Source: Marasmius tenuissimus (Eukaryota > Basidiomycota > Agaricomycetes > Agaricales > Marasmiaceae). From it: a stretch of 64,000 bases of DNA. This document shows positions 58,482 through 64,000 of the stretch, piece after piece. The stretch spans positions 6,386,001 to 6,450,000 of the forward strand of contig JAQOTA010000053.1 of assembly GCA_029532415.1 (NCBI GenBank). The letters run 5' to 3'. Below the pieces are notes generated by a model. That model did not search any database. It was not told where the DNA came from and saw only the letters and a program-made list of their open reading frames with translations. Within the stretch, counting starts at the first letter, position 1; every line of letters starts with the position of its first letter. The position numbers were made by a program, and so were the translations under genes.

Positions 58482-58789
58482 CATGTCTCTCAAGATTGGA
58501 GCACACGTTGGACCATTCCAGCAGGGCAGTGGAGTGCATCCAGGTTGATGGACAGACTGTCACTGGTATGCACCCCAACCATGTTTCTGCCAAAGATCAC
58601 CCTTTATTGGCAGTCCACGCAATGAATGTGCCCCTGAGATCAAATCAGGAAGCATACGAGAGATTTTCAACACTGGAACACCGGAAAGGTTTTGTTCTTG
58701 AATCGTGCGTGATCGATAGAGGGGTTTTCAGGACGCAAAGCGGTGAGTTGGTCGACTATTTGACTCAAAACCGACTCGGAAAGAACTAA
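58482..58789 (+). CDS. Small protein, unrecognised
   Basis: The frame ending at 58789 is convincingly protein-like for at least 80 codons: VDGQTVTGMHPNHVSAKDHP, LLAVHAMNVPLRSNQEAYER, FSTLEHRKGFVLESCVIDRG and SGELVDYLTQNRLGKN. An ATG at 58482 (MSLKIGAH) is in another frame and could be joined by a very short intron ending at ATCCAG, but 37 bases is below the usual minimum; otherwise the start lies in an unplaced upstream exon. No signal peptide or known domain. Soluble and mixed-charge. Confidence 0.42.
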
Positions 58790-59098
58790 GTTCATACCTC
58801 ATGTTGGCTAGTCAGATTCGAGGATAGGAACCAATCTTGTTCAGTATGATTGCCTGATAACGGTCACTGAAACAGACTGCCACCCATCCATATGATATAG
58901 GTAATAGGAATGCTGTATGGAGAATGGGTGACCGAATTTTCGATATAGGTACGGAGATATCTACTCGACAGTTGGTTCATGCTTGGTTTTCTCTACCCAC
59001 TCAAACTTTACGACAAGCCAGTAATCGATACTGAAAGAACGGTTCCGCCGTTCTAAGGTCCATTTTGTTTTCGATTTCCAATTCCACCTGTTTTTGTA

Positions 59099-59936
59099 AT
59101 GTACACCAACAAGAATCCGACACCTCCGACAAAGATAACGCACCTGCAGCCATTGAGCTCAGCCTTGGATTCGTCTCATGCGCTCGATAATTCTCACAAC
59201 CCAACCGTACATATGAGCGATCACGGCAAAAAGGACAACAAGGCATCGACGTATGTCTTGTATCCCAAAACATCGATTCAGTCGTACTGATTTTTGCTCT
59301 CCAGTATGTTCCGGTCGAGTGCGAATGGAGGTCCGCCGTAAGAGTTTATATATGTAAAACTGAAGAAGTACACTGAAGGTGACCTCCAGGGATCAGAAGC
59401 CTCCGCCGGACTTGCAACAACCGTCGATGCCAAGCAACTCGAGCAATACACCTACTGTGACTCGCGGTGCACATCCAGACTCGCGTATATCTACTCCCAG
59501 AAGGAGTACGAGGTGAGCTCTTTCGCCCAATTAAGCAGGCGTACAATAGGCCTTACTGAATTGTTCAACCAGTACCTCTGGCGCTCAATCACGCTACGGC
59601 GGTTTACATTCGACAAAGGAGATGGGCCCTTGTTCAACTACATCGAGTCCACTTTCAGCGCCAGCACCACAGACGGACGTAGATTTTACGGGAAGCAAGA
59701 ATCACAAGGGAGCCATCGTCGGGGGCGTTGTCGGTGGTGTTATGTCACTGGTTTTACTGATCTTCGCAGGCTTCCTATTTCTTCGCCGTCGCCGGAGGAG
59801 AAGGGTACTCCCCCCGAGTCCTGTTGAGTACCAACAGGATATGATGGTCAACAACAGGACCGATACAGCTCGGGAGAATCCTAGTAGTGATTTTGGGTAT
59901 GGGTGGAATGAGAAGGCTATGCCTGAGAGATCGTGA
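59099..59936 (+). CDS. Single-pass membrane protein, tandem family member 1 (5' end decayed or unplaced)
   Basis: Exons about 59099-59250, 59305-59337, 59390-59512 and 59573-59936 join with all introns in phase 2. The order is a poor N-terminal part (GPFCFRFP... then LDNSHNPTVHMSDHGKKD, which still resembles IHNPAVDEYSQQHGEL of member 2), a Pro/Ser/Thr-rich stalk (QKPPPDLQQPSMPSNSSNT), then a Gly-zipper helix HKGAIVGGVVGGVMSLVLLI and a stop-transfer run FLRRRRRRR. The short cytoplasmic tail has VEYQQDMMVNNRTD, equivalent to FQRDMMILTTMD and FRRDMMVLEKLD in members 2 and 3. No signal peptide was found, so the first exon is missing or degraded. Confidence 0.6.
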
Positions 59937-60677
59937 TGGTGATGAGATTGGGGTACTCCATACGCGCGCCAAACCGTATTCGGAAGCATGTATTTTGTAC
60001 GTGTACTAGAAAGGAAGAGCGGAACGCTCAAAGTCCAGTGAATTTAGAGATCATACAGCACGGTGCGCGCCTAACCAATTACCTATACGATGAAGGGTTC
60101 AGCTTGCTCTAGGTTTGATATCTCATACTCCCGCCCGAGTCTATTTTTACCGGACTTAGGAGATGCCATCCCGCGGAGGCGCTGATATGAGCCCAGACCG
60201 TCTCGTGGATTTACTATACCATTTCAAGTACTTCGTCAAGTGGTGGGACGCGTGACCGCTTGGACCGAAATTTTGGATTCGGTGCATCCCTCGTCCACTC
60301 AGGACAAGCCGAAAAATTTTGGCGGTTAGGTAGGTGAGTGGTGGTCTCAGGCCAAATTGTTTCGGTCAAACAGATTTGGTTTCGGCGGACCGGCCTGCGA
60401 CGCGTGATATTTGGGTTCAACAACGGCTAACAATGGGGTCTGTGACCCGTGACCGTTGTTTTACTCGAAATGGTACAGTACTGATGATCTGATGCCTATC
60501 AGGATATCCCGTTGAATTGGAGGAGACCGCTGCCGGTGGCGACAGCATTAATCAAGATGCGGGCTGTGGTGTCGATGTACAGCAGAGCAGCTATATTGGC
60601 TACTGTCAGTTTCAGAAGCAGGAGTCTTCTCTCTCCCGCGAACAGTGACTACAGATATCCAAAACTCGCCCGACACC
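59937..60677. other. Intergenic region upstream of member 2
   Basis: Ends in a segment (GACCGCTGCCGGTGGCGACAGCAT, about 60525-60550) repeated upstream of member 3 at about 62505-62527, evidence that promoters were duplicated with the genes. Confidence 0.45.
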
Positions 60678-62193
60678 ATGCATCGCAGGACTAGGTATGA
60701 GTTGCCTTCTCTCGTCTGAAATTCCTGCCCTGAAACTCCTGCCCTGTATTTTCCCCAGTTATTTATTGTCCCATATCCTTGCCTCTCGAATTTTGCCTAT
60801 TCACAAAGTGGCGGCTGAGGTCTGGGTTGGTACATTGCCCCCTACTCTTACCGCCTCGCAGAGTATTGTTTTAGAATGGACACGACACTCTGGAGCCAAC
60901 GAACCATTCGACTTTGAGCTCCTCAACAATTCAGGGGGAAACTCAACTTTTACTACAACGTTGAGCACTATCCACAACCCCGCGGTAGATGAGTATAGCC
61001 AGCAACACGGGGAGCTAACATTTACTATCCCTGCTCATAGGTAAATCCTTCCCATCATTCTATTCGTGCCAACTGACTCAGAGAAAGTGGAGCTTTCGAA
61101 CTCGTGGCTGCGAAAAATGCTACCGCACCGGATGAGTACGTGCGCATCCCGTATTTTGTTAATAGGATCTCAAGTTGGGTCCAATGAAGCCCGAGAATCA
61201 CCTTGTTTAACACCACGCTGTCCATAGCGTTGCCGACTGCGCTTACCTCTATCGATCCCCCCAAGTGAGTCACTTCTATTCACATCTGACGTTTTGCCCA
61301 CCTCCATATTCTGTAGTTCTACTGTAACTTCACCAACTAATACAAGTAGCGCTGTGAGTTCGTCGAGCCCAAGGTGAGTCCGACTGATTTTTTTGCGGGT
61401 CATAGCATTTGACTCATTTCTCATAAGTGGGTCTACAACACCGGACCCCCAGCCCCCAATGTCTTCCTCTCCTAATCCTCCTGAAAATACAAGCTCTTCG
61501 TCATCCAGTAGTAAGACACCGATCATCATAGGGGCCGTTATTGGGGGAGTCGTATTTCTCTCGTTCGTATTTGTCCTTGTCTTGATTCTCCTTCGGTGTC
61601 GACGAAGGCAAAGAGACGGATCTCAAGAAGGATTTCAACGAGACATGATGATTCTGACAACTATGGATGCCAATATCATCTCCGAAAGCTCGAGAAAGGA
61701 GAAAACACGGGTCACAACTGCGGAAGGTAGAAAACTGGAGCTGGACCCCATCTCATCTACGACGCCTCTTCAAGAGGATTTCGATGGAGTCCAGGACGAT
61801 AGAAGCTCATTTACCGGTTCGGTATACTCCCACGCCAGCGCAGGAACACAAACACTCGCTGCCTCCGGTATCTCTGGAAAAAGTGAAGCTCACTCCGACG
61901 AGGGATCAAAAATCTCTATACCGCCACTCATACCGATACCCTCGTCAAGTAACCCTCCACCATCACCACTCCACTTGCGCACACCTTCTCGAGCAAGAAC
62001 AGATCGTCAGATGCAGATCGAGCAAAAGATCATCGAGTTACAGGGGCGGTTTATTACAGCCAGCGGATCTGGGCAGGAGAAAATTCGGACGAGGGCCGAG
62101 CTGAAAGATAGAATCGAGAGGTTGAAGGAACTTCGGAAGTCTGCATGGGCGTATGGCGGGAAGGGTGATGTGCCGGATGATCTGATTGACTGA
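60678..62193 (+). CDS. Single-pass membrane protein with beta-type ectodomain, tandem family member 2
   Basis: Six exons (60678-60694, 60759-61040, 61088-61135, 61190-61264, 61317-61373, 61428-62193), all joined in phase 2, give 414 aa. N-terminal signal-like segment (SYLLSHILASRILP). The ectodomain holds TLTASQSIVLEWTRHSGANE, PFDFELLNNSGGNSTF and AFELVAAKNATAPD, resembling the Kre9/KNH-type or Ser/Thr-rich wall-protein N-domain (tentative). The stalk is Ser/Thr/Pro-rich. The helix is IIIGAVIGGVVFLSFVFVLV, followed by LILLRCRRRQRD. The 220-residue cytoplasmic part is Ser-rich with a C-terminal coiled coil (QMQIEQKIIELQGRF, KDRIERLKELRKSAW). Likely a cell-surface sensor or wall-linked protein (inference). 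Confidence 0.75.
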
Positions 62194-62631
62194 TTTATTC
62201 AAGGATTGTCTTGCTAGGTTGGATGCATATATGGACTCGAGAGTATACCTGGACGTTCTAACGAAATTACATATTTATACTGATCACATCACAATCAATT
62301 TCGGGTCCCAGGCTGTAACGGAACCAGGATATATGTTTTTCGCTGTAATTACGAACGCAACAATGCTGTCTCTCCTTCTCGGCTAGTATGAATACGACGA
62401 CCGAACATTGTAGAAAGCTGATCACCATCAGGATCAGAGGTCGGTAAAATGGATTATCTGACCATCTGATGGGAGGAAAAACATCCTGTTGAGGCGAGGA
62501 AGACCGCTGCCGGTGGTGACAGCATCAGATGTTGACAGTTGCGACGCACAAGGAAACGGCTTTATGGGCCTCTCGTCAGATATGGCTACGACCTTCCTTT
62601 CCCCCCTCACCTCCGTCCTCCAGCACTCAAG
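62194..62631. other. Intergenic region upstream of member 3
   Basis: Contains the duplicated promoter word described for member 2. No coding exon. Confidence 0.45.
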
Positions 62632-64000
62632 ATGCGCCGACCCATACTGTAAATCTCTCTTACTCGCTCATACATAGCTGTCTGATCTATTTCTTTGTTT
62701 CCTCTCAGTGGATTTTTGTCAATTATCTTATTTGCTACGCTCTTCCCCCGGAGTACTAGGGCACAAGTCTCCTTCAACGACTCGGAGCTACCCTCAACGA
62801 TCATACTCTCGCAACCAGTCACTGTTGGCTGGAGTAGGAAGGGATTTACAGAGCCCCTTCAGTTTCAGCTGCTATATCTTGACTCAACATCACATGCAAC
62901 CTTCACTCAAACACTGACGACCGGGGAGCTAGGTCACACAGATGAAAACGGCAATACGCAGGGCATGCTGGCGTTTACGGCGATAGCAGTTGGGTAAGCA
63001 GAGTGCTTCGTCCCTACAACCGTTCTTCCCTGGTTGACCGACAAATCGAATAAGCAATGTTCAACTTGAAGCGATTAAAACCTCACCCAGTGGGTAAGCA
63101 TTTCTCTCATAGCTGCAGCCGATATGAATCCTCTCATGAGTACTAACAACGGATGTCCGGGCTTCTAGAAGTCCTACAACAACATACACCGCCTTAACCG
63201 ATACTACGATACGCATAGCCGTGGCGAGCATTACCAAGAGTACACCTAGTTCATCTTCGTTCCCAATATCTGAGTGAGTGAGTTTGCTTTGAGTTTGCAT
63301 TTGTAAGGTCCCTCAATTTGTGCCAGTCCGGCGACCAATCCAGAGTCGCCTACAGCATCAATAAACGTAACAAGCCCCGAAATAACGCCATTGACCGCCC
63401 AGAGGTGAGCATTGGATGGCCTTTGTGTAGCCGCGGTACTTATGTCGGTTGAAAGCCCGAGTACCACGACACAATTGACGACCCCTTTCTCGGAAACCAA
63501 AGCATCTATCTCACCAATGTCGAACCCATCTGATCCGCAAATGTCAGCTGCCAATAATGGTGGAGGCCTCGCTAACAATGGTAGCTTGGGCATCATCGTT
63601 GGAAGCATCATGGGGGCCCTCGCGTTCATAGTTCTCCTCATCCTGCTACTGATCTGTCTCCGACGAAGAGGAAGAAAACGCCATCATGAGGTTTTCCGAC
63701 GAGATATGATGGTTCTCGAGAAGCTTGATAGCAACGGCGGAACTGGAACCCCTAGGAGGGAGAAGTCACTGGGGGAATTCGAGAAAGGTAACAACTGCGA
63801 ATTCGACCCTATCTCATCAATCACACCCCTTCATGACGATTTCGGAAGAGAACTCGACTATAGGAGCACGATCGCTGGCTCGGTCTACTCTCGTCTCAGC
63901 GCAGACACACGAACGCTCGCTCCCTCGGGAATCTCCGGTGTAAGTACAGCTTACACCGAAGGAGCATCAGATATTCCCAAGGTTCCCCCGCTCATGCCGA
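62632..64000 (+). CDS. Single-pass membrane protein, tandem family member 3 (runs off the window)
   Basis: Exons 62632-62648, 62709-62993, 63055-63093, 63169-63273, 63327-63404 and 63456 onward, again all phase 2, match member 2 exon by exon. A clean signal peptide MRRPILGFLSIILFATLFPR is followed by STRAQ. The ectodomain is LPSTIILSQPVTVGWSRKGF, EPLQFQLLYLDSTSHATFTQ and NVQLEAIKTSPS, then a Ser/Thr/Pro-rich stalk. The helix is SLGIIVGSIMGALAFIVLLI, followed by CLRRRGRKRHH. The cytoplasmic tail shares DMMVLEKLDSN, DPISSITPLHDDF and TIAGSVYSRLSADTRTLA with member 2. The C-terminus lies beyond 64000. Confidence 0.78.

Noticed and set aside
1..64000. tRNA or rRNA genes
   Set aside because: I looked for T-loop GGTTCGAATCC-type words paired with an acceptor stem and found none I could fold; no rRNA-like conserved blocks were seen.
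1..64000. LTR or LINE retrotransposon
   Set aside because: No reverse transcriptase (YxDD), integrase or gag-type zinc knuckle was seen in any frame, and no long direct terminal repeats.

Overview
The window looks like nuclear DNA of a filamentous basidiomycete, most likely an agaricomycete (inferred). Genes lie on both strands with no operons and are split by many 44-75 bp GT-AG introns. The gene families present (F-box, BTB, fungal GST, large 7TM families, small secreted proteins) are ones that expand in mushroom-forming fungi. I cannot name a genus. Exon models were drawn by eye from splice signals and reading-frame continuity.

Left part (1-32 kb): a probable small respiratory-chain subunit runs off the left edge (minus strand). 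It is followed by an F-box-like gene, an intact secreted CAP/PR-1 gene, a pair of BTB genes (one with an in-frame TGA), a damaged small secreted protein gene, and a trio of glutathione transferase genes (two in tandem, one inverted). Next come a field of F-box genes and F-box relics, an intact small secreted cysteine-containing protein, an unrecognised spliced gene near 27 kb, an intact F-box gene and a plus-strand 7TM gene.

Middle (32.3-40.3 kb): a nested transposon. The outer element (32341-40275) has about 53 bp terminal inverted repeats, a decayed Tc1/mariner-type DD34E transposase, and a second ORF with an AT-hook, an acidic stretch and a proline-rich tail. A second element (32594-36209) with about 370 bp inverted repeats and a TA target duplication sits inside its left end. 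The two arms of the inner element differ largely by C-to-T type changes.

Right part (40.6-64 kb): a plus-strand 7TM gene is followed by four tandem minus-strand 7TM paralogues (A-D), each with a TATATA box about 77-138 bp upstream of the ATG and separated by co-duplicated spacers. A 1.27 kb CACTA-like non-autonomous element with a TGT target duplication split one spacer after duplication. The window ends in a tandem family of three single-pass membrane proteins with Ser/Thr/Pro-rich stalks and basic cytoplasmic tails; every intron I could place in them is phase 2. The last of these runs off the right edge.

Read together, this is an accessory, duplication-prone segment dominated by sensing or surface proteins (7TM, single-pass receptors), secreted proteins, detoxification (GST) and protein-turnover or adaptor families (F-box, BTB), with several pseudogenes and young mobile elements.
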